Shown: positions 1 through 8,507 of the stretch, in pieces | Numbering within the stretch: position 1 is the first letter of the stretch | Layout of the letters: the number at the start of each line of letters is the position of its first letter | Source of the DNA: Conidiobolus incongruus B7586 | Taxonomy: Eukaryota; Entomophthoromycota; Entomophthoromycetes; Entomophthorales; Conidiobolaceae | Assembly: GCA_000697335.1 (NCBI GenBank) | Contig: JNEM01009754.1 | Coordinates: 1 to 12,817, forward strand | Length of the DNA: 12,817 nt | Reading direction: 5' to 3' | Translations under genes and position numbers: made by a program | Notes under the pieces: model-generated | Told to the model about the DNA's origin: nothing | The model's input: the letters and a program-made list of their open reading frames with translations, nothing else | The model's database searches: none

Positions 1-952
1 TAATCAAATTTAATAAAATAATAAATAGTTTTGATTTAATTTTTAAATTTATTATATCAGTAATTTTATTAAAAAAATAACTTATATATAAATAAATGAA
101 TTCTGGCAAACTAGTTGATCAATAATTAAAAAAAACCAAATAATCATAATAAAATTAATAAATTTGGTGTATTAATGATATTTAGGTAATTTTATTATTA
201 TTATATAAAAGTAATAAATTTAAATTTTTATTTAAGTTAATTTTTTTTATTTGAAAAAAGTTAACTACTATCATTTTGTTATATTTTAATTATCAAAATA
301 ATTTAAAATTATAACTATAAATTATAGTATTCAAGAGATTTAAGTTTAAATTTCTTAAATAGCTCATATCAATTATAAATCTAATATCTCCAAGTATTCC
401 AAAAAAACTCAAAATAATCATTCTGAATGTAAAATTTAAAATTATTTAATATTGATGAAATAAATAATCAAATATGGAAAATGAGTGTAAATATGGCTAA
501 AGATTTAAAATTTATTGATTGGCTAAAACATAAAAGGGTAAGAAACATCGTTTGATTTGATGACATAATCTCGTTAATATTCTCGTGTCAAACGATGACT
601 TAATTTGAAATAATTTTAAAAATAATGTAAATTAAACCGAAGTCACTACCAAATAAATTTTGATAACAAAGATTTATAAAAATATGATAAAGTTGAATAT
701 GTAGTAATAAAAAGAAAAAAAATTAAGTTTAATCCATTATTTATTGAGAATAAGTAGTAATTTACAAAATAATGAAAACGTGTGCTAAACTAATTATTGA
801 AGAGTACACATTAAATAAGGATCATTAATTTTTTTGAATATTGGAAAATGCATTGAATGCTTTTAAAAATTTGCGAAATAAAAAGATTGGTTGAAAGGAA
901 GAGAGGGATATGTATGACGTGGGCAAACTCAGATTACCGTATGATCTAGAAT
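1..952. other. AT-rich intergenic flank, no gene seen
   Basis: This stretch lies downstream of the minus-strand allantoicase and should include its 3' UTR and polyadenylation region. I see no long open frame. One plus-strand frame from 433 stays open for 38 codons and ends in TGA at 541-558 region after MSVNMAKDLKFIDWL (ATG at 481). It has no recognisable motif, and I do not call it a gene. The only structured piece is the inverted repeat at 546-597. The last 100 bases before the allantoicase stop codon rise in GC, as expected near a gene end. Confidence 0.6.
546..597. repeat. 10-bp perfect inverted repeat, 32-base spacer
   Basis: CATCGTTTGA at 546-555 is exactly complementary to TCAAACGATG at 588-597. 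The arms contain four G/C bases each, in a background made almost entirely of A and T, so they stand out. It could be a hairpin, a spaced palindromic protein-binding site, or chance. It sits about 350 bases past the end of the allantoicase coding region, so it is unlikely to be that gene's promoter. Confidence 0.5.
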
Positions 953-2191
953 TTAGTGACCTTCAGCAGCAGCGGCGGTTCTTCGAGTAGCAGGGCGTCC
1001 ACGTACCTTACCATTAGTGGCATAAGGGGCACCACGGGTGGTTTTAGCACGACGAATGGCACCTGATGATTTTTGATAAGCACCATTGAATTCATGTTCA
1101 AGATTCTGGGGCTTTTCAGCAATACCAAAAGCTCTAAATCTCTTGACACCACCATCAGGGAACAATTGGAGTCTGAGATGAGTGTAGACACGATCAGTGA
1201 CGTCAGATTTGAAGACATGATTCTTATGAGCAACACATGGGCTCAAATGAAGAATTTCGTCCCAATCATCGGTGTCCAAGTTAGGAGCATGGTTTTGAGA
1301 GTAGGTAGCCAAGACGCTGACTTTAGGAGGGAAGTTACCTTTATATTGGTTAGTATCGATTTCAATTCTTTCAACAATACCAGGATGACCCAATTTAATA
1401 GTAGCAAATTCAACATTACCAGGGACGCGGCTTCTAGCAGTTTCCCAACCATCACCCATAACTTGACCTCTGCCAGCTAAAAGCAAGTTATTGGGGGAAG
1501 AGAATTTACCATTGGAACAATCAACTACAATAGATCCGCTAAATACAGAGGCAAGGTCAAGATTTTCGTGGTTCAAAGATTCATAAGGAGGAATAACAAT
1601 TTCACCAAATACCTTGAAACGAGCAATACCACCATGGGGGGTGAGAATGAGTTTAAGGTGAGTGAAAGGGGTATCAGTATATTTGTTCAACTTCAAGAAC
1701 TGCTTGTCGTCGGATTGTAATTGGTGACCAACAACTAATTCGACCCAGTCGTTTTGGAAACTGGAGGTAGTCTCAGCAGCAGAACCTTCTCTGGTGGCAG
1801 CTAAAACAGTGATAGTGCTATTAAAGTCATTAACAAGGTAAGTAGTATCAATTCCGAAACCTGAAATTAAAGACTTTTGACCAAGTTTAATTACCACAAA
1901 GTTTTCGTGAGAAGAGTTATTTTCATCGATATACCAACCGTCAATTTCATCTTCAGGTAAAATACGAGATTCACCATTTTCGAAAGCAACACCAGGCTTG
2001 GCTTCTTTTAAGATTTTAGAAGCAGATTCTTTTGAGTTTTCAGAAGTTTCAGTAATTTTAGCTTTAATATCCTCACTAGCAACGTTGAATTTAGAAGCTA
2101 AAGGATGAATTTGGCTTGAGCCAGGAGCCAAAGTAGTATAAGTGGATTTGTTAAAGTTAAAGAGATTCAATACAGAATTAAAAACAGTCAT
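953..2191 (-). CDS. DAL2: Allantoicase (allantoate amidinohydrolase), diverged first repeat
   Basis: Allantoicase converts allantoate to ureidoglycolate and urea in the allantoin branch of purine nitrogen use. The family is built of two related beta-sandwich repeats. The second repeat here is typical: PNNLLLAGRG (residues 233-242), DGWETARSR (247-255), IDTNQYKGNFP (278-288) and DGGVKRFRAFG (346-356). The first repeat keeps GIDTTY and GGIARFKVFG (187-196). However, its usual DGWETRR reads DGWYIDE (84-90), and the family's early FFA-x-AENL segment is not recognisable. A basic, alanine-ending tail of about 56 residues follows residue 356. The total of 412 residues exceeds the 343 of yeast Dal2. 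The ATG at 2191 is the first in frame; the frame stays open to 2278 without another ATG, and a TATA box at 2281-2288 makes that part leader. It may be a true allantoicase or a diverged paralogue. Confidence 0.87.
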   Translation of the reverse strand: MTVFNSVLNLFNFNKSTYTTLAPGSSQIHPLASKFNVASEDIKAKITETSENSKESASKILKEAKPGVAFENGESRILPEDEIDGWYIDENNSSHENFVVIKLGQKSLISGFGIDTTYLVNDFNSTITVLAATREGSAAETTSSFQNDWVELVVGHQLQSDDKQFLKLNKYTDTPFTHLKLILTPHGGIARFKVFGEIVIPPYESLNHENLDLASVFSGSIVVDCSNGKFSSPNNLLLAGRGQVMGDGWETARSRVPGNVEFATIKLGHPGIVERIEIDTNQYKGNFPPKVSVLATYSQNHAPNLDTDDWDEILHLSPCVAHKNHVFKSDVTDRVYTHLRLQLFPDGGVKRFRAFGIAEKPQNLEHEFNGAYQKSSGAIRRAKTTRGAPYATNGKVRGRPATRRTAAAAEGH

Positions 2192-2280
2192 ATTTGAATA
2201 TTTGCAATTCAACACAGAGTAAGCTATTGGGCAAAAGAGCAAAGACCTCAAGTTGATTAATTGTACCAGAATAAGCACCC

Positions 2281-2288
2281 TTTTTATA
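2281..2288 (-). promoter_or_regulatory. TATA box of the allantoicase gene
   Basis: On the minus strand this reads TATAAAAA followed by GGG, matching the TATA consensus TATAWAWR. It lies about 90 bases upstream of the ATG at 2191. That spacing is normal for yeast promoters and supports choosing this ATG. The GGG after it makes it less likely to be a chance AT run. Confidence 0.55.
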
Positions 2289-2800
2289 AATCCAATTCAA
2301 TTTTTCACCATCTCAATTTCAATTTAAATTACTTACTCATGAAGCATTACTTAAAATGACCAGCCAATCACTATTAATTTATCAGTGAGATTCTGAATAT
2401 GTTGGATCAGTCTTATGATTTGACATCCATTATAATTAATTTGATTGGTTATTTTTTAATTTAATATTGGATATTTAGTTTTATGACTTTGAAATTTCAG
2501 GTCATTCATATTATATTTTCACGAGCCACCAATTATTTTTGCAAAGATAATTTATAATATTGCGTATAATACGATTAAAAGATGGAAAATAGCATTATTA
2601 GTATATAAATAACTATTTAAAATTATTAAAGTATATATATATATATATATAAGTGCCATTAATCAGAAAATTCAATATATTTAAATTAATTTTTAATCAT
2701 AAAATCTGTTAGTAATGATTTCAATTAGATGAAACAAATTCAATAAATGGATATAATATATTTTATTGTGACTGCATATTTATAAATTTCAATTTTTTTG
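2289..2800. other. Upstream region of the allantoicase gene
   Basis: No gene is visible here. The stretch probably carries the allantoicase control region. It has GATAA cores at 2379-2383 (minus strand) and 2546-2550 (plus strand), the type of site used by nitrogen-regulated GATA factors. ATTGCGT at 2559-2565 resembles the core of the Dal82 site known from S. cerevisiae DAL genes. All are short and could occur by chance in such AT-rich DNA, so regulation by nitrogen is an inference from the gene's job rather than proven by these sites. Confidence 0.35.
2632..2651. repeat. (TA)10 microsatellite
   Basis: Ten uninterrupted TA units, about 440 bases upstream of the allantoicase ATG. Probably a simple slippage repeat. 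Confidence 0.9.
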
Positions 2801-3359
2801 ATGGATCAATTAGTTGAAGCTCACGGAATTCAGTTTTATTTAAAGCTCTCCAAAGTGCATTAATTACTTTTACAAGATTAACATCAGAGAACAAGAGCAG
2901 ATCTTTAATTGATATATATCATAAAGGCGTTAAGAGATTGCGATTACTAACAAGAGCAGAGGCGTGGTTAGAAGATCAGAGTTTTGCTTATAAAATGGAT
3001 GCATCCATTGACATGACCTCCTAATTAATATTTCTAATATTGACTGCTCCATCTTCATCAAGTCATTTGACTTTATTGATGAATGGACTCGGTTATTTCG
3101 ATAACTGTTTAATCGTTTTAAAACTGAAAAATTTAAATTTTAAATAGTATTTAAATACAATATAAATATATTTACTTTCTCTATCTTGTACGCTATATAA
3201 ACATATATTTATTGTAAGTAATTTAAAAATTATTGAGTTTAGGAGTAAATCCCTTAAATGGATTCTAGGAAAATTGTTGGGTAAAAATTGACAACAGTAG
3301 GTGAAAATGAGTCATTCTACCCCACATCCATATTAAATCATTCACGGAATAATATATAG
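2801..3359 (+). pseudogene. Decayed protein gene, family not recognised
   Basis: A GC-richer island (23 of 60 bases G/C in 2941-3000) holds gene-like reading frames. An ATG at 2801 opens 20 codons starting MDQLVEAHGIQFYLK. A second frame then runs from 2818 to 3291, about 158 codons, with stops only at 3022, 3145 and 3163. Stops would be expected roughly every ten codons by chance in DNA this AT-rich. Its first part includes SALITFTRLTSENKSRSLID and LRLLTRAEAWLEDQSFAYKM, with ordinary protein composition. A third frame at 3285-3356 contains ESFYPTSILNHSRNN. The frame change near 2840-2860 and the internal stops suggest a relic rather than a working gene. Undetected introns are an alternative. 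I recognise no family. Confidence 0.5.
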
Positions 3360-3716
3360 ATGATATAATATTCAATTATAGTATAAATTAATATCAAAGT
3401 TGATAATAATGGTTTTGATCAAATATGAAATTAAATATACTATAATTAGTCATTTGATCGTTATTTCTTTATTTAAATTAAATTCTCTATTTTATTAAAA
3501 AATTAATTATTACTAGCATTTGAATGCTTATCAATTCTTGAATAAAGTTATAAAAATAAATATATTTTTTTATATTATACCTGTAAATTACATCTAACAC
3601 ATATCTAATCAAAAATATCCTATTTTTTGTATTTGATTTTGTTTAATATAATTGATAAATGTTTTGTTTTTATTTTTTATCTTAAACCTTGATAAACTCA
3701 CTAAATAATATGAAAA

Positions 3717-3732
3717 TATATATATATATATA
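3717..3732. repeat. (TA)8 microsatellite
   Basis: Eight uninterrupted TA units in the gene-poor stretch. A simple repeat. Confidence 0.85.
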
Positions 3733-4527
3733 CTTGAAATTATTTAATTATTAAAATAAGCTTCAACCTTTAGTTTATAATACTGATTTAGTAGATGATA
3801 AGGTTAATCAATGAATTTCGCAAAAAAGTGGTAAAAATACGTTTTAAAATTCATTAAATAATAATATTTTTTTCAATGTAAAAATTTAATTGTTGTAAAT
3901 AAATGATAAGATCAATTTTTGAGCTAAATAATTTATTATAGAATTTACAATTTCACATACCAAACATTAACAAAGAAGTTGATAATATTTTAGTAATCAT
4001 CCGTATACTATCCTTAAACCAAAAATGCTTATGTTTGATTTTAATTAAACTATATATTTAACCACGTTTTCGAATATAAAACTAGTATTACTAGTGTATG
4101 TATCATTATTAAGTCAAATTGCATATTTTGCCAATTTTTAAATCATAATAAATATAGAAATTCCTTGAATGACTTAAAATTATTTCTTATTTATATGTGA
4201 TAAATATAGCATATATTTTTAAAATCTCTAATACCTGTAAAAATTAAATTATAATGCATCAATGCACTTTTTGAATTTAATAACTTTCGAATTAATTTTA
4301 CATTTTTGATAATATATTAATTAGCTCATATTTATAAAAATCACTAATTTGGGCTAAATGTTTAGTTTTATTAGTATTACTATTTCAATAAATATTATAA
4401 TATCAAGTACTTTAACAAGTATAATATTCTTGATTTCAAAATTAAGCTCAAGAGTTATTTTTTCTTATTAAAAATGAAAAATATTGTGAATATTGTAAGA
4501 AGTCTATTTATTAGCTTAAATTAATTT

Positions 4528-4721
4528 AATACAATATATTATATAAGATTAATTAAAATTATAATTTGCAATACATTATAGTGATTATAGTTAAAAGCAT
4601 CTCAACAAATTTTATTTATAATTTTTTAATCATTGTCTATTTAATTTTAAAATTCAATATCAGATTTTGAATTAAGATTTGCAAAATAATTATTTAATTT
4701 TTAACTATAATATATTGTATT
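4528..4721. repeat. 16-bp perfect inverted repeat around 162 bases
   Basis: AATACAATATATTATA at 4528-4543 is exactly complementary to TATAATATATTGTATT at 4706-4721. The layout recalls a small inverted-repeat element of about 194 bases. No target-site duplication is seen outside the arms, and the arms are nearly all A and T, so chance or a cruciform is at least as likely. Confidence 0.3.
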
Positions 4722-5004
4722 GGGTATTATTACTGATTACTATAATAACCATCTAAATTGACCTAAGAATTATAAATTTATACATATATGTATTTTAATA
4801 GTTTCAAGGGTAGAAAGTTTAAATGTTTTCAAAAGAATTATAAATTAGGGTACTTCAAATGATATATTCAGAATCTAATAACTAATCTAACATGATGAAA
4901 TTATATGACTAGTATTAAAGGAATTTTTAATATGTCATATATGAAAGTTAAAAAGAATATTACTATTAGTATAGCTAGTATCCTAAATTCAAACAATATT
5001 AATT

Positions 5005-5125
5005 ATGGATACAGTCATTGAAATAACTGGATATCAAAGCCTTGAATTTGAAATATATAAAGATGGATCCAAAAAAAGTTGAGAATAATTTAGTTAAAAT
5101 AAGGAATATAAGCAGTAATGCATGA
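5005..5125 (+). other. Short gene-like open fragment
   Basis: An ATG at 5005 opens 25 codons (beginning MDTVIEITGYQSLEFEIYKD) to a TGA at 5080-5082. A second frame (VENNLVKIRNISSNA) continues beside it to a TGA at 5123-5125. The residue mix is protein-like, but the length is small and G+C is only slightly above background. It could be a gene remnant or chance. Confidence 0.2.
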
Positions 5126-5417
5126 TCAAAATCTTATTATTCGGAAATAATCATCAACACTCATCTAATACCTTAAATAAAAAAGGCTGTTTTAGTGAAC
5201 TTTGAATATCACTATATTTAAAATATATTTTTTTAAACCAAATAATATCACTGATATCGAAATTATTTAAACTAGTCCTAAAAAACAAAATCTTATATCA
5301 AGTTTGAAGGACAATTATTGTGATTAAATAATTTTTAGTATTATGTCTATGGAAGTAATATATTATTACTAAATTAAAACAAAATATACTAAGTTCGCAA
5401 AAAATAAAAGTTACATG

Positions 5418-5423
5418 AAAAAA
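5418..5423 (-). terminator. RNA polymerase III terminator of tRNA-Gln
   Basis: Six T residues on the minus strand, starting two bases after the tRNA discriminator base. This is the normal stop signal for RNA polymerase III. Confidence 0.85.
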
Positions 5424-5425
5424 TC

Positions 5426-5497
5426 AGGTCTCACTGAGAATCGAACTCAGATTACAGGAATCAGAATCCTGGGTGCTGACCATTACACCATGAGACC
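5426..5497 (-). tRNA. tRNA-Gln (anticodon CUG)
   Basis: The 72-base minus-strand sequence folds into a standard cloverleaf. The acceptor stem is GGTCTCA with TGAGACC, followed by discriminator T. The anticodon stem pairs CAGGA with TCCTG around loop TTCTGAT, giving anticodon CTG, complementary to CAG codons (glutamine), at 5462-5464. The T arm is CTGAG-TTCGATT-CTCAG. The internal A box (TGGTGTAATGG) and B box (GTTCGATTC) are present. There is no intron, and CCA is not encoded, as usual for nuclear eukaryotic tRNA genes. The gene stands alone in the gene-poor region. Confidence 0.96.
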
Positions 5498-6161
5498 CCT
5501 GTTTAAATTTTTGAGAACAGTTAAAAATCCGAATCTGTTAAATACATTTAATTCTATATATAATAAATAATAAATAATAAATTTACTATTAACAGTATTT
5601 TGAATATTTTATTTAAGATTTTTATTAATAATTTTAATTACAGCCGACCAGATAAGAATGTATAAACTATTTACAGTATTATATAAGCCATAAATTGAAA
5701 TATGGATATGATCACTGGTTCAAAAATAAAATTTTAAAACAGTTTAAATATTAAAATATTTGAAATATATATATCTTAATCTTCAATTAATATCCAACAA
5801 TTTTTAAACATTATAAACTATTAATTAATGATTAAATAAATTTATTTCAAAATTTTAAAATTTATTCAATATTAATTATTTTTCTAAAATTAAAATATTT
5901 ACAAAATTTAAAATTATTAAATATAAATTAATAGTTTTATAAAAATAATAAAATCTAAAAAAAGATATTACTGTTTTTAAAATAATTCACTGAAATAATA
6001 TTAAAATTATTCAATTTAATTTCAATTACTTATACCATTTAATTTCTCTATAATATAAATAAAATCATTTGGAAATGTAGTAATTTTTGAAAATTTAATA
6101 GATAAAAATCCGATTTAAATAATGATAATTCTGATTACAAAAATCAATTATTTTTATCATT
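5498..6161. other. AT-rich spacer, no gene seen
   Basis: Upstream of the tRNA, this stretch is extremely AT-rich; the lines at 5821 and 5881 each contain three G/C in 60 bases. I see no open frame of note. A three-copy 7-base repeat lies at 5561-5581. The region ends sharply at the GC-richer island beginning near 6162. Confidence 0.6.
5561..5581. repeat. Three tandem copies of TAATAAA
   Basis: Perfect 7-base unit repeated three times. A simple AT repeat. Confidence 0.7.
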
Positions 6162-6702
6162 TTAGAGATTGAAAATAGGCACCAAAGCCTGATCTAGGTC
6201 TCTATCACCATAATTGGAGATACAGATGATTATTCACGCAATAACTTGGAGATTTATGGTGACCAACTGGGTAGTAATGGTCATATACTTGGGCTCAGTA
6301 TAACCAACTAAAGGTAAGTTGGGTGGATTAGAATAAGAGCTATGGCATGTGGTTAAATAATGATAGTAAGAGAAAGGCGAAAATAACTATGATAATAGTG
6401 TAGTTTTTATTGATGTAATGAATAAACTGGATGGGATAAAATGAGACTAGCAAAGTATATTTAATAATGATGTTTGGAATCAAGACATGACTATTGGGAG
6501 TCTCAGAAATTGAAGTAGTATAATCAATAGAAGGAGTAGTTTAAGCAAATAAACTAAAAATTAGTCTTCTGTACTAGAAGCCACTAGTGTATTCACATTG
6601 TAATCTAGAACTTTAGGAGGCGTGGATGAGCAATGATACACCGTTATAATGGTTCTCAGGACTAGTTCCTTGTTCTAGTTTATCCAAAAGATCAGGATGC
6701 AT
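6162..6702 (-). pseudogene. Decayed membrane-protein gene, family not recognised
   Basis: A sharp compositional island (25 of 60 bases G/C at 6601-6660, against 3 of 60 in 5881-5940) matches a run of gene-like minus-strand frames. An ATG at 6702 opens 29 codons beginning MHPDLLDKLEQGTSPENHYN and ends at 6613. A shifted frame gives VLDYNVNTLVASSTED to 6561. The first frame resumes at 6540 for 66 codons, with two hydrophobic stretches including YTIIIVIFAFLLLSLF, to a stop at 6340. The second frame resumes at 6341 (LPLVGYTEPKYMTITTQLV) and ends at 6162 after YGDRDLDQALVPIFNL, with one TGA at 6234. Island edges coincide with the first ATG and last stop. About three frame shifts and one stop indicate a dead gene of about 180 codons that probably encoded a membrane protein. 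Confidence 0.55.
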
Positions 6703-6894
6703 TACTTATAAATTTAAATCATTGAAATTTTTTATCATATATAATTCCATAAATTGTTTTAATTATTTAAATAAAGCTATGTATAAGCATATTATTGTAA
6801 TAAAATTTGAAATATCATCAATATAATATTTGTAATATTAATAAAATTAGAAAATACTAGTAATAAGTATTAAATATTCACGATTGTATATTAA

Positions 6895-7014
6895 ATCAGT
6901 AGTTCAAGGGAAGAAGAAGGAGAAATACAAATTATTGACAAATATTTTGAAAAAAAATTAAGTTGAATAACTCAAACACTCAATCCATATATTGAACCAG
7001 ATTCAGGTAATTAA
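6895..7014 (+). other. Gene-like open fragment, possible relic
   Basis: A single frame is open over 39 codons except for one TGA at 6964-6966. It reads SSSREEEGEIQIIDKYFEKK before the stop and ITQTLNPYIEPDSGN after it. The mix of charged and polar residues is protein-like and unlike the usual Ile/Asn/Lys/Tyr translation of AT-rich spacer. There is no start codon and no recognised motif. It may be the end of another decayed gene. Confidence 0.25.
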
Positions 7015-7080
7015 TATAGGATTCAAAATTTTCAATATTAAATTAAAAAATACAATAGTAAAAATTTATTTCAAATTGAT

Positions 7081-7101
7081 TGAATATTGAATATTGAATA
7101 T
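7081..7101. repeat. Three tandem copies of TGAATAT
   Basis: Three perfect 7-base units followed by shorter TGATAT-like copies. A simple repeat in AT-rich spacer. Confidence 0.65.
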
Positions 7102-7680
7102 TGATATTGATTTATACACTTAATATTACAATAACTTAAAGATGTTTATTTCAAATTACTTATTATAAAAGTTTAATTACATAAAATATAACATCTAAAC
7201 TAAATCAAATTACAAAATATAAAAAAAATAAAATTGAATACGATGAGGATGATTAAATAATTATTTATATAACATTTTAATAAAATTAATAATATTATTA
7301 ATTGATCTATCAACTATTATAAAACTCAAAAATTCACGAATTAAGCCATATTATGAATTGAATTAATGAATAACTTATTGATTTTTCATTAACAAATATA
7401 AAACATTGACTGGATAATCAATCCAAGTTCTATATCATTTAAATCAGTTGAAAAAATATTTTAATAATCAAAACTGATATTTTTCAAATTAATATATTTA
7501 AAATTTTAAAAGTTTTTGATAGTATCTATATAAATTAAAATAAAAATATATTGAAATATATAGATGGTGGTAAATTTATTAATAATAAAATTTAATATAA
7601 TAGTTGTTTTTGTAATTTTATATTTGATTTGTGAACAATAGCTATTGGTGAGTTTTTTTAAAATATCATTCAAATCAAGA

Positions 7681-7704
7681 ATATATATATATATATATAT
7701 ATAT
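7681..7704. repeat. (AT)12 microsatellite
   Basis: Twelve uninterrupted AT units, the longest simple repeat in the window. It could be length-variable between strains. Confidence 0.9.
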
Positions 7705-7819
7705 GTGATATTTTATCAATGATAGATCTAATGTTAAAAATTCGATATATTGTTAGTTTTTTGAGTATATATATATTGATTTTTTATTAATTGTGATAAA
7801 CTACATTAGTGCTTTTTGA

Positions 7820-7918
7820 AATCTTATAAGTGATTGTGGAGGGTATAACTCATTGTTGAGAAAAATAATTCAAAGTCCTATTAGGTGTAAATTAGCTTTA
7901 TCGGATGATTATGGATAG
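7820..7918 (+). other. Short gene-like open fragment
   Basis: A frame of 32 codons is open here, including NLISDCGGYNSLLRKIIQSP, and ends in TAG at 7916-7918. G+C is somewhat raised (16 of 60 at 7861-7920). It has no start codon and no family could be assigned. Chance remains a fair explanation. Confidence 0.15.
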
Positions 7919-8334
7919 TTTAAAGTAGTGATAATATCACATGCAAGCAGTAATTGATAAGAATAGTTTTATAATTAATGAAATAGATGGTAGTTATACA
8001 AATAATAAAGGAAATAATTAATTAACAGAGTAAAAAGACGAGCCATTTTCATTAATCAAACTAGAATAATATATTCAAATGAATATAAAAATATACAAAA
8101 TTTGGGAAATAAGTTAATATTAAGTTAATAAAATATTGAATAATAAATATATTAGATAAAATATACCAAGAATTTTGAGATCTTTTTCTTACCGCCAACA
8201 TTCTAATGTTTCACTCATCTTTCATTAAAATTGCCATTTCTAATGAAAAATTGCAGTTCATTTAATGACATAAACTGAAATACCAAATTAATAAGTGATC
8301 AAAGTCCTAACTGATCTAAAAAAGGGGTTCAATG

Positions 8335-8346
8335 TATATATATATT
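8335..8346 (+). promoter_or_regulatory. Possible TATA element of the peptidase gene
   Basis: A (TA)6 run lies about 165 bases upstream of the peptidase ATG, a plausible distance for a yeast TATA box. Similar runs occur elsewhere in this AT-rich window, so position is the main support. Confidence 0.3.
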
Positions 8347-8507
8347 CATAAAATTAAATTAATTTTTGATTTTTATTAGTGTTGATCTTAATTTTTTTAC
8401 ATTTATTATTATATTCTATTTCCTTATCACAATTTTGTCATATATTTTACAAATAAAAAATATTAAATAACATTAATAAATAATTATTAAACATAAAAAA
8501 CAAAGGG

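Larger units (their letters stand above)
3360..5417. other. AT-rich gene-poor stretch
   Basis: About 2 kb with no convincing gene. It contains a (TA)8 run, a 16-bp inverted repeat at 4528-4721, and a short open fragment at 5005-5125; these are listed separately. Many 60-base lines have about 10 percent G+C or less. I see no transposon ends, no tRNA other than the one just beyond, and no conserved RNA motif. Confidence 0.55.
6703..8507. other. AT-rich gene-poor stretch before the peptidase gene
   Basis: No intact gene is visible in these 1.8 kb. It contains two weak gene-like fragments (6895-7014 and 7820-7918), a 7-base tandem repeat, an (AT)12 run and a TATA-like run, listed separately. The final 200 bases should carry the promoter and leader of the peptidase gene. 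Confidence 0.55.

Noticed and set aside
1073-1480. Plus-strand open frame of 135 codons opposite the allantoicase, and smaller minus-strand frames within both genes
   Set aside because: They overlap well-supported genes in antisense, show no family motifs, and are expected shadows of GC-richer coding DNA.
2192-2278. N-terminal extension of the allantoicase by 29 residues
   Set aside because: The extended frame begins with GTG, not ATG, has no homology to the family, and a good TATA box lies directly upstream at 2281-2288. The ATG at 2191 is preferred.
6180-6330. Plus-strand frames over the 6162-6702 island, such as a short one containing YGDQLGSNGHILGLSITN
   Set aside because: They are short and broken by many stops, and do not match the island's edges. 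The minus-strand frames start with an ATG and end with a stop at the edges.
7936-7943. ATCACATG, an exact match to the point-centromere CDEI consensus
   Set aside because: No CDEIII-like sequence with a CCGAA core follows at the right distance, so it is not a Saccharomyces-type point centromere. It may be a chance match or a Cbf1-like site.
2192-8507. Retrotransposon or LTR remnants around the tRNA
   Set aside because: Yeast tRNA genes often attract such elements, but I see no terminal repeats, TG...CA ends or recognisable element proteins here.
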